Part shown: in pieces, positions 8,450 through 16,541 of the stretch | Layout of the letters: each line of letters begins with the position of its first letter | Numbering within the stretch: the stretch's first letter is position 1 | Source of the DNA: Sabulibacter ruber | Lineage (GTDB): Bacteria > Bacteroidota > Bacteroidia > Cytophagales > Hymenobacteraceae | Assembly: GCF_017355955.1 (NCBI RefSeq) | Contig: NZ_JAFFID010000001.1 | Span: 1,240,001-1,304,000 of the forward strand | DNA: 64,000 nucleotides | Reading direction: 5' to 3' | The notes under the pieces: model-generated | What the model was told of the DNA's origin: nothing | The model's database searches: none | The model's input: only the letters and a program-made list of their open reading frames with translations | Made by a program: the position numbers and the translations under genes

Positions 8450-10534
8450 TCAACTTTCTGGCATTTTATGGGAGAACCGCAGGATGATGAACTCGGCGGG
8501 TCGCAGCACCGCCAGGCCAATCTCCACTATCATACGGCCTTCCAGAATGTCAAGCGGAGTCATGGTTTTGCCCAGGCCCACGGCCACGTAGAAGGCGTGC
8601 TCGGTGATGGCGCCCTGCAAGGCTCCCTGCCGCCAGAGCGTGGTCAGGAAGTTCTCGATCATGGCCTGCACCTTCACCCAGGTACCGGCATCGTTTGGTT
8701 CGAAGACAAACTGCTCAGTGGCTTTCTTGCTGGACTCGGTGACCATGTTGAAGAAGCGGCGCACGCTCACGTATCGCCACTCGTTGTTGTTACCGGCCAT
8801 CGTGCGGGCGCCCCACACCAGCGTGCCTTTACCGGTGAAGGCCTTGATCACGTTGATGGACTTCCCGAAGTTCACATCCACGTTCAGCTCCCCGTTCTGC
8901 AACTCCTCCAGCTTCACAGATGGTCCCACCACGTTGACTAGGCTCTCGTTGGCGGGTGCTTTCCAGACACCCCGGGCGGCATCTACACGGGCGTACAAGC
9001 CGGCAATAGCCCCGGAGGGTGGCAACAGGGCGGTTTGTTCCTTCAGGTAAGTTATCACGTTGCCTAATACCGGAATCCGGCGCAGAATGTCTGCCTCAGC
9101 GGCTTCTTCTGAGGTTTGGGCATCACGCAGCAGGTTGGTGAGCAGCGTGTACAGGCCGTTAAAAATGGAATCGCCTCGTTTTTCTATGATTTCCCGTAGG
9201 TTTTTCACGGCGTCTTCGCGGTCTACGTTTGTGTTGCCTGAGGCATCGGCGGTGAAGGTGAACCCAGTGGAGTCGGTTGGGTTTGCTAAACCAGTGGTAA
9301 TGGCAGTTTTCAAGGTAACTGTGTCCCAGGCGCGGCCACCCTGGTCATTTATGCTAGCTATACCTGGGTTTCCGACTATTTTTTTATCCCGCGAAAGCAC
9401 TTCCACCCCTAACAGTTGCTGTATGTACAGCGGGAGCGTATTGGTAACCGAGATCACACGGGATAATAAATCTGTCTTCAATGAGCCAGATAGCAAAGCC
9501 GATGCGTCGGTTCTTAGGCTTTGGTCAATGAATCGGTCAATGATCTGGTACGTAAAGTCCCAGACGGCAGTGTAGGTCGTTTTCACCGCCGTGATGTCTG
9601 CGTAGTTGCCGGCCAGCGCGGTAATGGCGCTGTAAAAGTCTGCTTTGCGCACCTGGTACATCTCCTCCAGCGAGGAATTGGTACCCAGGAAGGTGGTTAA
9701 GGCACTGTTTAGTTTTTGAGAACTGGTGACAATGTTATCTAATTCTGTGAGGTTATTCTTGGTGGTACCATCCGCGGGGTCCACAAATTCAGCAGCCCAG
9801 TCAACTGTGGCTCCAAACTTGGTAACTTTCCCTTTTACGTCGCGGTAGCGCACCTGGCGGGGCAAATTCACCCGCAGATACGGATAGTACGCGGCCCCAA
9901 ACTGCAGATTGCCCATGCCAATGTTGGTGCGGAAGGTGTCAATGTCGGTTTTGCGGTATTTTTCGTCTGAGGGGTTCGCGATCTTCACATCAGCAATCAG
10001 GAACCGGTCTTTCAGGTTGAAACACTGTTCCAGCGTGACCTTGTGCAGATCGCCCAGTTTGTCCGGGGCTAGTTTGATGCCATCTGGGTACAGTATCAGG
10101 GTGGGTTCGTCTTCTTTCCGCAGCTCGGCCAGAGCGCTTTCTACGCCGGTGGCCAGGTCAGCGGCCACGAACGGATCAAGGAATTTCCCCAGCGAGACGA
10201 TGTAGCACTTGCCGCCTCCGTTACGGAAATACATCCGGAGGCTGTCATACAGGTAATAAGTGCTCTCAACAGTAGCCGTTTTCACAGTGTTGTTCACGCT
10301 CAGGTCCACGCCCGCCACATTCAAGGGCGGACTGCCCCCGAACATTTCCTCAAACTCCACCAGAGACTCCAGGCGCACCGGGGTGAGCGCGTAGTCCTTG
10401 CCCGTGAAGGTGGTGCGTTGGGTATAGCCAATGAACGCCGGCACCGCCGTGTCTACGGCCGCAATAGAGGGCGGGAATTTGGGGACCTCATCAATGTAAA
10501 CACCGGGCACCCGCAGGGTAGAAAGGTTCAACAT
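8450..10534 (-). CDS. contractile tail sheath protein
   Basis: A 694-aa sheath subunit. The N-terminus (TLRVPGVYIDEVPKFPPSIAAVDTAVPAFIGYT) and C-terminus (VWGARTMAGNNNEWRYVSVRRFFNMVTESSKKATEQFVFEPND, then GLGKTMTPLDILEGRMIVEIGLAVLRPAEFIILRF) are the handshake and core parts of phage/eCIS sheaths. The middle of about 300 residues is longer than in phage sheaths and probably forms extra surface domains. The sheath surrounds the tube and contracts to drive it into the target. A single sheath gene is visible, whereas Afp/PVC clusters carry several. It is preceded on the transcript by the unknown 257-aa gene with 42 bp between. Confidence 0.95.
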   Translation of the reverse strand: MLNLSTLRVPGVYIDEVPKFPPSIAAVDTAVPAFIGYTQRTTFTGKDYALTPVRLESLVEFEEMFGGSPPLNVAGVDLSVNNTVKTATVESTYYLYDSLRMYFRNGGGKCYIVSLGKFLDPFVAADLATGVESALAELRKEDEPTLILYPDGIKLAPDKLGDLHKVTLEQCFNLKDRFLIADVKIANPSDEKYRKTDIDTFRTNIGMGNLQFGAAYYPYLRVNLPRQVRYRDVKGKVTKFGATVDWAAEFVDPADGTTKNNLTELDNIVTSSQKLNSALTTFLGTNSSLEEMYQVRKADFYSAITALAGNYADITAVKTTYTAVWDFTYQIIDRFIDQSLRTDASALLSGSLKTDLLSRVISVTNTLPLYIQQLLGVEVLSRDKKIVGNPGIASINDQGGRAWDTVTLKTAITTGLANPTDSTGFTFTADASGNTNVDREDAVKNLREIIEKRGDSIFNGLYTLLTNLLRDAQTSEEAAEADILRRIPVLGNVITYLKEQTALLPPSGAIAGLYARVDAARGVWKAPANESLVNVVGPSVKLEELQNGELNVDVNFGKSINVIKAFTGKGTLVWGARTMAGNNNEWRYVSVRRFFNMVTESSKKATEQFVFEPNDAGTWVKVQAMIENFLTTLWRQGALQGAITEHAFYVAVGLGKTMTPLDILEGRMIVEIGLAVLRPAEFIILRFSHKMPES

Positions 10535-10576
10535 GGCTGGGTTGGGTTAAGGACTGGTTTTAGAGTTCGTGCAGTT

Positions 10577-11350
10577 TCACATCTTGTCCAAATGGAGTTT
10601 GTACACCTGGGAGTTCTTCAGGTCGCCGGTGCCAGTGAGGAGGCTGTAGTTGCTCAGGCCGGGCTGGCCCGAAATCTCAATTTTGCCCCACACGTCTTGC
10701 GGCAGGGCATCGGCCGGGGTGCGCAGGCTCTGCCGACTGGCGTAGCTGATTTTGGCATCGGTGGGTTTCCAGAAAGCGGCATCAGTAACGGCAGCACCCT
10801 TGCTTTTGGCAATGGACAGGTAATGTTTCCCATCTTTCCGCACCAGGTCGCCGGGCAGGTATTCCTCCTCGGCCCGGTAAGTGGGCAAAGGCAAACCGAG
10901 GTTGGGGTAAGCTCCCCCCAAGACCCGGGCCCATTGGTTCCCGAAAAGGTAAAAACCCCTCTCTCCCGTCGGCTTGGTCCGGTACGCCAGGGCCGTTTGG
11001 GCCGGCACGTTGGGGTTACTCCACTTCAGCCAGAAGCCCAGCGTCACTTTCTCCAGTTTCACCTGGGGTTTGCGGGTCCCGGGCAGCACATCGGCCAGTT
11101 GGGCCAGTACCTGGAAGCCGGTTTTGGTGGGTTTGAGCAGAAGGCCATGGGTTTGCAGGGTTTTGCGGGTGGCCTCGTCGGGCTCTATCTGCAGCCACTC
11201 CCGCACGTCATAGACCTTCAGTTTCTGCGCCAGGCGCACCGGCGGCAGGGGTTGGGTTCCGTCAAACACTTTTCCGCCCTCGTCCAGGAAGAAGTGGTGG
11301 AAGATATCCATGGCCAGGAGTTTCTGGAAGCGGCGGCTAGAGGTCTCCAC
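10577..11350 (-). CDS. unrecognised eCIS-associated protein with a chitin-binding-like module
   Basis: A 257-aa protein between the cap gene and the sheath gene, co-oriented and closely spaced (11 bp after the cap, 42 bp before the sheath), so almost certainly part of the system. I do not recognise the family. Residues about 162-198 (EEYLPGDLVRKDGKHYLS ... AAFWKP) match the pattern of CBM5/12-type modules: Y-x-x-G-D-x-V, D-G-x-x-Y, and a terminal W. Residues 100-150 are beta-rich (VTLGFWLKWSNPNVP, GFYLFGNQWARVLG). No signal peptide or membrane helix is seen. It could be a cap-adaptor, a surface decoration, or a lumen cargo; the position next to the DUF4255 gene favours a cap-end role. Confidence 0.75.
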   Translation of the reverse strand: METSSRRFQKLLAMDIFHHFFLDEGGKVFDGTQPLPPVRLAQKLKVYDVREWLQIEPDEATRKTLQTHGLLLKPTKTGFQVLAQLADVLPGTRKPQVKLEKVTLGFWLKWSNPNVPAQTALAYRTKPTGERGFYLFGNQWARVLGGAYPNLGLPLPTYRAEEEYLPGDLVRKDGKHYLSIAKSKGAAVTDAAFWKPTDAKISYASRQSLRTPADALPQDVWGKIEISGQPGLSNYSLLTGTGDLKNSQVYKLHLDKM

Positions 11351-11361
11351 GGGCGTTCAGG

Positions 11362-11979
11362 TTAGTGCGTTTTATAGCCGATTTTCTCATTTGTCTCCAA
11401 AATCAGGGAGCCGCCTTCGGTCACGGTTTCCTGTTTCAGTTCCAGCAGGCGCATCAGGTATAATACCGAGGGGTACTGCTTCCCACCCAAGGTGCCCCAA
11501 AGGTGGTTCAGCTCCTCAAAGGTGGGCGAGTACAGGTCCACAATCAGCTTGAACTCACTCAGGCGGTCATAGTCAATGAATTCACCGTTCACGCCAATAT
11601 TGCTGTTGAGGTGGGTGAAAATGTTCTTGGTCTGGAAAAACCGGATGAGCCGCGACAGGTACGTCAAAGCCTTTTCGTATTTGCTGGCCGTGACCGAGAA
11701 AAGTACGAACAGGTTCACGAATACCGGCGGGTTGAAATACTCGGTCTTCAAGGTGGCGCTGTTGGCGAAGGAGTAAGGCGAATTCTTCAGGGTTTTCTCC
11801 TCCCGCAGGTTTACCAAAGTAACTACTACCTTGTCTCGTATCTCGGCATTGTCTGTGCCCGTGGGCGATTCCATGGTAGCGATGTTGCCCAGCACCACGG
11901 TGTCTTCCACGGCCGGTTGTATGCCCTCAAAGAAGGTATTGAGCTCAGAAACCAGAATCTTGAGGGCGTGGGAAATCAC
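11362..11979 (-). CDS. DUF4255 cap/terminator protein (Afp16-like)
   Basis: A DUF4255 protein of about 205 aa. The start at GTG 11979 gives MISHALKILVSELNTFF, the usual N-terminus of this family; a TTG three codons upstream (11988) is an alternative. Other family marks are VVLGNIATMES, DKVVVTLVNLREEKTLKN, NPPVFVNLFVLFSV and YLSRLIRFFQTKNIF. DUF4255/Afp16 caps the distal end of the tube and sheath and sets particle length. It is the first gene of the visible operon; in many eCIS clusters it is the last, so the order here is the cap-first arrangement. Confidence 0.92.
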   Translation of the reverse strand: MISHALKILVSELNTFFEGIQPAVEDTVVLGNIATMESPTGTDNAEIRDKVVVTLVNLREEKTLKNSPYSFANSATLKTEYFNPPVFVNLFVLFSVTASKYEKALTYLSRLIRFFQTKNIFTHLNSNIGVNGEFIDYDRLSEFKLIVDLYSPTFEELNHLWGTLGGKQYPSVLYLMRLLELKQETVTEGGSLILETNEKIGYKTH

Positions 11980-12118
11980 AGACGGCAAAGGTTAAGGAAC
12001 CGGACAAGTGAATCGTTTTCATGCTATAAGCCTCCAGAAAGCCCCTCTCCTTCTGATGGGGTGGCCTTTTCTGGGCAGGGATCAGGTACTGCGTTTGACC
12101 TTGTACTACCCCGAGAAC

Positions 12119-12154
12119 GTTTTTAGGCTCTTTTACCCAAAACAGCCTAAAAAC
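12119..12154. repeat. 36-nt dispersed element, copy 4
   Basis: GTTTTTAGGCTC, then TTTTACCCAAAA, then CAGCCTAAAAAC. One of the best conserved copies; GTTTTTAGGCT and AGCCTAAAAAC pair perfectly. Confidence 0.8.
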
Positions 12155-12361
12155 ACTATGAACCGGAACGACATAAAGCCCATTCTCTTCAATAAGGAGC
12201 GCAGCGAAAGAAAGTCATACACGAAGGAAAGTCTGAAAGGAGCGTTCCTCCGGGTGGAGGAGGCGGGGCGGATCTTCCGGTGAGAACGGAAGGAGAAGTT
12301 CAACTCAACGGCAAAACAATCCCGAAGCAGAGAAATTGCTCACTGCTTACACCTGGTATTT

Positions 12362-12446
12362 TGCCGAAAGGAATATAATTATTTCTTTTCTGCACCTTTC
12401 GGCGCAAACGGGTACTGGCACAATATTTCCGGCCAGAAATATTGTG
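12362..12446. other. two adjacent hairpins in noncoding DNA
   Basis: First: TGCCGAAAGG at 12362-12371 pairs with CCTTTCGGCG near 12395-12404. Second: CACAATATTTC (12419-12429) pairs perfectly with GAAATATTGTG (12436-12446) across a six-base loop. Arms, loop and spacing suit an RNA structure or an operator; nothing distinguishes these. Confidence 0.45.
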
Positions 12447-12713
12447 AAAAGCTATATTCTACAGGACTAATTTAATACTTTCTATCAAAATACAAGATTA
12501 TATCCTATTATATTTTAATAAAATTCTTTTTTACTCTAAGAAGGGCCACTTCGGTGACACAAGATCCTATCCTGTACCTTTTACACTTGTACTCTCCCCC
12601 AGATGACCTGCGGCCTTAACTTATCTGAGACCAGGCGATAGCCAAGACAGGGCTACTGCCTCGTTGCCGTTTTTTGTACGTCTGCCGGATAGGAAGGAAG
12701 TCATAGAATTATT

Positions 12714-12756
12714 GCCCCTTCGCGCTGCACTTTCGGCAAGTGTCTCACGAAGGGGC
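12714..12756 (-). terminator. possible terminator of the beta-helix gene
   Basis: GCCCCTTCG (12714-12722) and CGAAGGGGC (12748-12756) pair perfectly 19 bp downstream of the beta-helix stop on the minus strand. The following minus-strand sequence is AT-rich but lacks a clean U tract, so this is tentative. Confidence 0.35.
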
Positions 12757-12774
12757 TGAACATCTCGCAGGCTT

Positions 12775-13941
12775 TCAAATTCCCTGGCAACTGGGCAACG
12801 AGGCCGGATAACTGGTGTCGTATTGATTCCCGTACCAGCAGTTATTGGATCCGGAGCCGTCCCAGAACAGGTCTACCCCGGGAATGGGCAGGGGCAGCGT
12901 GGGCGGGGAAGCGCCGTTCTTGAGGACCACGTTGTAGCGGATGCGGGTTCCGTCGGGGTCGGGGTCAATCAGGTCAAAGGCTTCAGGCGGTAATCCGGCC
13001 AAACCGCCCAGTAAGCGGGTGCTTGCCACCGCAATGCCCAGAAAATTGTTGTTCATCACCAGGTTCCGTTCCAGGGTGGTATTATCTGTGCCCACCACCA
13101 GAATGCCTGCTCCGGTGGGCACAAAGTTCTCAAACCCTCCGCCCGGCACGGAGAAGTTAGGCAAGTTGTTGTCTACCACGCGATTGTACCGGAGCAGGAT
13201 GTCTGACGCACTGGTAACGCTGAACCCGGGGAGCAAAACCACCAAAATACCGGCGGTATTGTTATAGCTTGAATTATGCTGGGCCACTACCCGGGTGCAG
13301 TTCTCAATCTCCAGCCCGATCACGTTCTCGTAAGTTTTGTTGAAGCGCAGTTCCGTGTCCTCGCTCAACCCAATGTAAATGCCGCTGTCGGTGTGGCCTT
13401 TAGCTACGCAATATTCAATGCGGCCATGGTTAGACAGAAGCGGAAACAACCCGTAATCCCCGCAGTTGACGGTGGTGACATAACTCAATACATAATCATC
13501 GGCCCGGATCATGAAGACTCCGTTGCTTTCGAAATTACGGAGAGTCACGTTGTACAACCTGAACCCGTCGCCGTTCGCCTGCACCGTGATGCCGTTCTCC
13601 TCCTCCCCTGGGTTCTCTATCACCACTTTCCCGCTGCCAATCAAAGTGAGTTTGGGAGTGTTCACGGTGATGGCTTCGCGGTAAAGGCCGGGCAGAATCA
13701 GGATGATATCTCCCGCCGAGGCATTGTCCACGGTTTTCTGAATGGACCTGCCCGGTTTCACAATGGTAAAGGGCCCGCCTCTCACTTCTGACAGCCCTTC
13801 GGCTTGCAGATCAGGAAGCGGATCGGGCTGAATTTCTTCTTCGCAGGAGAAGAGCAGCAGAGCAAACGCGATTAGAATCCCTTTTATCCATTTCAGGGCA
13901 AAACCAACTGCTTTACGTTGGAATGTAGGTATTTGAAGCAT
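12775..13941 (-). CDS. parallel beta-helix lipoprotein
   Basis: A 388-aa lipoprotein. The start at 13941 gives MLQIPTFQRK followed by a hydrophobic helix ending in the lipobox LLFSC, so it is probably lipid-anchored to the cell surface or outer membrane. From about residue 50 the protein is a right-handed parallel beta-helix: GDIILILPGLYREAI is the typical Pel/NosD-like entry strand, and later turns carry regular N-x-G and D-x-G pairs (NHGRIEYCVAKGHTDSGIYI, NKTYENVIGLEIENC, TLERNLVMNNNFLGIAV). Such proteins bind or cleave polysaccharide; no catalytic set is recognisable, so activity cannot be assigned. The family (TIGR03805-like) often sits near oxidoreductases in Bacteroidota, which is not the case here. 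Confidence 0.85.
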   Translation of the reverse strand: MLQIPTFQRKAVGFALKWIKGILIAFALLLFSCEEEIQPDPLPDLQAEGLSEVRGGPFTIVKPGRSIQKTVDNASAGDIILILPGLYREAITVNTPKLTLIGSGKVVIENPGEEENGITVQANGDGFRLYNVTLRNFESNGVFMIRADDYVLSYVTTVNCGDYGLFPLLSNHGRIEYCVAKGHTDSGIYIGLSEDTELRFNKTYENVIGLEIENCTRVVAQHNSSYNNTAGILVVLLPGFSVTSASDILLRYNRVVDNNLPNFSVPGGGFENFVPTGAGILVVGTDNTTLERNLVMNNNFLGIAVASTRLLGGLAGLPPEAFDLIDPDPDGTRIRYNVVLKNGASPPTLPLPIPGVDLFWDGSGSNNCWYGNQYDTSYPASLPSCQGI

Positions 13942-14242
13942 ACTTCTTTTGGTTAAGATGAGAGTGGGTGAAACCAAGTCAGAACATCTTCCAGGTGGTA
14001 CTACCTAGCGTGGCGCACGTAAATACAGAAGGGGAATTTTTGGTGGTAAAAAGGTAAAAAAAGGTATTCCTGAGATCCAGGCACGGGTTGCGGGAGAGTA
14101 GCAGCAAACTAAAACTTTAAGATTCTAGTATTTTTCCCCTGCCATTTCTGAACCCTACTTTTCAAGTAACAAAAGGCAGCAGCCCCACTCCTATTCTTTC
14201 ACAGGAATGGGGAACAAATACTACCTTGACCTTCAACTATCG
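13942..14242. other. 301-bp gap between TPR and beta-helix genes
   Basis: No coding frame that I trust. It holds a putative terminator of the TPR gene (14183-14212) at its right end and presumably the promoter of the beta-helix gene at its left end; no clear -7 box is seen. Confidence 0.4.
14183..14212 (-). terminator. putative terminator of TPR gene
   Basis: CCCCACTCCT (14183-14192) and AGGAATGGGG (14203-14212) form a 10-bp stem with one mismatch, 30 bp past the TPR stop on the minus strand, followed by CTGCTGCCTTTTGTT in that direction. Confidence 0.45.
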
Positions 14243-15715
14243 TTATTTAGTGGACGCCAATTTTGCTTTGGCCATGGAACCTTTGACCAACGCGAACTCT
14301 GGGCCGGGCTCATTCAGGTTGTTCAGTTTCTGCTCCAGTTGGGCGGCTTTCTCAGCGTTACCGGCTTTGGCTTCGGCCAGGGACTGATAGCACAGCACGC
14401 GCGGACTGTTCTGGTCGGCTTGGGCCAGGTGGGTAAGGGCCTTTTGGATGTCTCCCTGTTTGTAGGCGATCATGCCCATCAGTTTGTGGTACTCCAGCAG
14501 CTGATCCATGTTGGCGTTCGTCTTCATTTGCTCAGCTTTGGCCGAGGCCTGCGCAAAATCCTTGGCTTTGAGGGCCATCAGGCCTTCCACGAACAACTGC
14601 CGGTTCTGCAGGTTGGCTTTTTGGTAAGGGGTAAGGTCAGCACTGTTTTTAAGGGTGCTGAGGTGAGCCAGACTGCTTTTCGCTTTGGGCAGGTCATTCA
14701 TCTGGGTGTACACTTCGCCTTGTTGCAGATAGACCCAAGCCAGGTAATTGTTGTTCTTGTTCTGTTGCAGGAGCCTGATGCCCCGGTCAGCGGCTTGCAG
14801 GGCTTCTTTGTACCGGCCTTCGTAGAGGTAAGACTCGGCCATGGCCATCATATTGTCCACTTTGTCAATATAGTTGGTGGCTTTGCTTTCGGCCAGTTGG
14901 TAGGCCTTACGACTTTCCTCGGGCTGGCCCATGAGCAGGTAATTATGTCCCACTTTGGTCAGGGAAACGTTAAAACCAGGGTCCAGCAAGGCCGCTTTTT
15001 TGTAGTTCTGGATGGCTTCCTGGTGTTTGCCCCGCTTGGTGAGCAGATCGCCCATGGAATCATACGGGTTGGCTTCCTCTGGGGCGGCTTTTATGTAGTT
15101 CCTGAACGCCTCCTCGGCTTTGGCGTAGTCTTCTTTCTCGGTGTAGGCGTAGCCCAAAAGATTATAGGCTGCTCCAAAGTTGGGGTCCAAAGCCACGGCC
15201 TTGTTGAAATGCTCAATGGCCTTGTCGGTGTTGTGTTGGGTATAGGCGTACTGCCCATTGATCAGGTGCACGTACTTGTCATTGGGGTAGCGCTGCGCCA
15301 GTTTATTCAGGGTACTCACGGCATCGGTGGGTCTGTTCTCCACATTTGCCTGCATGAGGCTGATCATCAGCTGCTCGCCTTCAGAGGTGTTTCCTTTCAG
15401 GGCGAGGGCTTTGTTGTAATGGTCGAAAAAACTTTTCCGGTCTTGCCTTGAGGCTTGGGCCCTGAGCAAATGGGCGAAGGCGAAATCTGGGTCCAGCTGC
15501 AGGGCTTTGTCCAGGGCCACGGTGGCCTGCTCAAACTTGATGTTGCCCATGTGCTCCCGGCCTTTCAGAAAGTATTGGCGGGCCTCGGCTGATTTGGTGG
15601 TGATGGGAATCTCATTTGTTCCTTCTTGCCTGGCCAGCGCAGGGAAGCACAGCAGAAACAGGAATCCTGCGGCCAGACACCGATAGAGGAGAAAGAGTAA
15701 AACGGACTTTTTCAT
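14243..15715 (-). CDS. secreted tetratricopeptide-repeat protein
   Basis: A 490-aa protein with an N-terminal signal peptide (hydrophobic residues about 4-28, ending FPALARQ). The rest is TPR helices in tandem: FEQATVALDKALQLDPDFAF, TDKAIEHFNKAVALDPNFGA, YAKAEEAFRNYIKAAPEEAN, HQEAIQNYKKAALLDPGFNV and at least five more degenerate units. The mature protein is likely periplasmic. TPR superhelices are protein-protein interaction scaffolds; no enzymatic domain is attached. It stands alone, with promoters on the right in an 826-bp gap. The specific partner cannot be told. Confidence 0.88.
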   Translation of the reverse strand: MKKSVLLFLLYRCLAAGFLFLLCFPALARQEGTNEIPITTKSAEARQYFLKGREHMGNIKFEQATVALDKALQLDPDFAFAHLLRAQASRQDRKSFFDHYNKALALKGNTSEGEQLMISLMQANVENRPTDAVSTLNKLAQRYPNDKYVHLINGQYAYTQHNTDKAIEHFNKAVALDPNFGAAYNLLGYAYTEKEDYAKAEEAFRNYIKAAPEEANPYDSMGDLLTKRGKHQEAIQNYKKAALLDPGFNVSLTKVGHNYLLMGQPEESRKAYQLAESKATNYIDKVDNMMAMAESYLYEGRYKEALQAADRGIRLLQQNKNNNYLAWVYLQQGEVYTQMNDLPKAKSSLAHLSTLKNSADLTPYQKANLQNRQLFVEGLMALKAKDFAQASAKAEQMKTNANMDQLLEYHKLMGMIAYKQGDIQKALTHLAQADQNSPRVLCYQSLAEAKAGNAEKAAQLEQKLNNLNEPGPEFALVKGSMAKAKLASTK

Positions 15716-15994
15716 GACTTTTCAGGTAAAGAAGGATGGGCAGGAAAAGAAACTTACATGACACGACTGATGCGTGTAGCCCGGAAAGACATTTTTTGGC
15801 AGGGATTGCCAAACTTAAGATCAGGGAAGGCCGGTAAGACAGGTGCCTTTCCTCACTGAAAACCCCTTTAAAGTGGATTTAATTTAAGTTACTATTAATT
15901 ATATCCAAAGGCAAATCTGAGCTATTTCGCCTGTGGCTATGCTTACCCTCCTGAAAACACTATCTCCACTTGCTGGAGGAAGAATGAGTCCGCT

Positions 15995-16030
15995 GTTTTT
16001 AGCCTTGTTTCAGGGAAACGTCCTTAAAAC
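15995..16030. repeat. 36-nt dispersed element, copy 5 (reverse-type loop)
   Basis: GTTTTTAGCCTT, then GTTTCAGGGAAAC, then GTCCTTAAAAC. The loop reads CAGG, i.e. the opposite orientation to most copies. Confidence 0.65.
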
Positions 16031-16062
16031 GACTTGGCGGCAATAGAGCTTCTCAGGTTCTG

Positions 16063-16098
16063 GTTTCTGCCCTACTTTACAGAAATCAGCCTTGAAAC
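16063..16098. repeat. 36-nt dispersed element, copy 6, with extended arms
   Basis: GTTTCTGCCCTA, then CTTTACAGAAAT, then CAGCCTTGAAAC. Flanked by GGTTCTG (16056-16062) and its exact complement CAGAACC (16098-16104), so the whole folds into a longer hairpin. Confidence 0.7.
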
Positions 16099-16541
16099 AG
16101 AACCTCGGGTTTTTACCTCAAAAAAGTTCAGAGAGCCAAGCCGCTGCGTTTTGAAGTATTGACTGACTCCCCGGAAATCATCTTGGGTTTTATTTTTATC
16201 ATTTCGATAAAACAACTCTCAATTTCACCGTCGTTTTTATATTTTTATCGTAAAAGGCTCTAGCTCCATAAGAAAGGCGTAAAACATTCTTTTTGGGGCA
16301 CTTTTACAGAAGCCTCCCGGATTAGTATTCATGAAGGATTTCCCCCTTCCTTCTGAAGAAGGTTCTCAGCGCTTCCAGACACCTAATTTTTTCCTACGAG
16401 TACCCTTTCCTACCAATACTCTGCAGTGCTTTCCCAAAGGAGCGTTGGTTGGCCATTTACCCTTACCGCTTTGATTTTCATTTCCCGGCCTGGAAACAGG
16501 AAGGTTGCCCTTGTTTTTTATTCACCCATAAAAAATAAAGT

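Larger units (their letters stand above)
11980..12774. other. 795-bp intergenic region upstream of eCIS operon
   Basis: Separates the eCIS operon from the beta-helix gene. It contains one 36-nt element (12119-12154), hairpins at 12362-12446 and 12714-12756, and an AT-rich stretch at about 12460-12540. A short plus-strand frame around 12158-12283 (41 codons, MNRNDIKPILFNK...) is open but has no recognisable homology and I do not call it. Any eCIS promoter should lie in the right part of this region. Confidence 0.5.
15716..16541. other. 826-bp divergent intergenic region (TPR gene / xylanase)
   Basis: Contains two 36-nt elements (15995-16030, 16063-16098) and, closer to the xylanase, an AT-rich stretch with TTTTATC/GATAAAA arms (16194-16212, 5-base loop) followed by a related half-site at about 16244-16255 (TTTTTATCGTAAAA). 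The latter could be an operator for the xylan cluster. No clear coding frame. Confidence 0.45.

Noticed and set aside
10577..11350. 257-aa eCIS protein as a secreted chitinase accessory protein
   Set aside because: No signal peptide or catalytic domain; its position inside the eCIS operon is the stronger evidence.
12008..12283. 91-codon plus-strand frame upstream of the eCIS operon
   Set aside because: Crosses a copy of the dispersed 36-nt element and has no recognisable domain; only the last 41 codons could be real and I cannot support them.
14207..15451. 414-codon plus-strand open frame
   Set aside because: Antisense shadow of the TPR gene; hydrophobic periodicity derives from the TPR codons.
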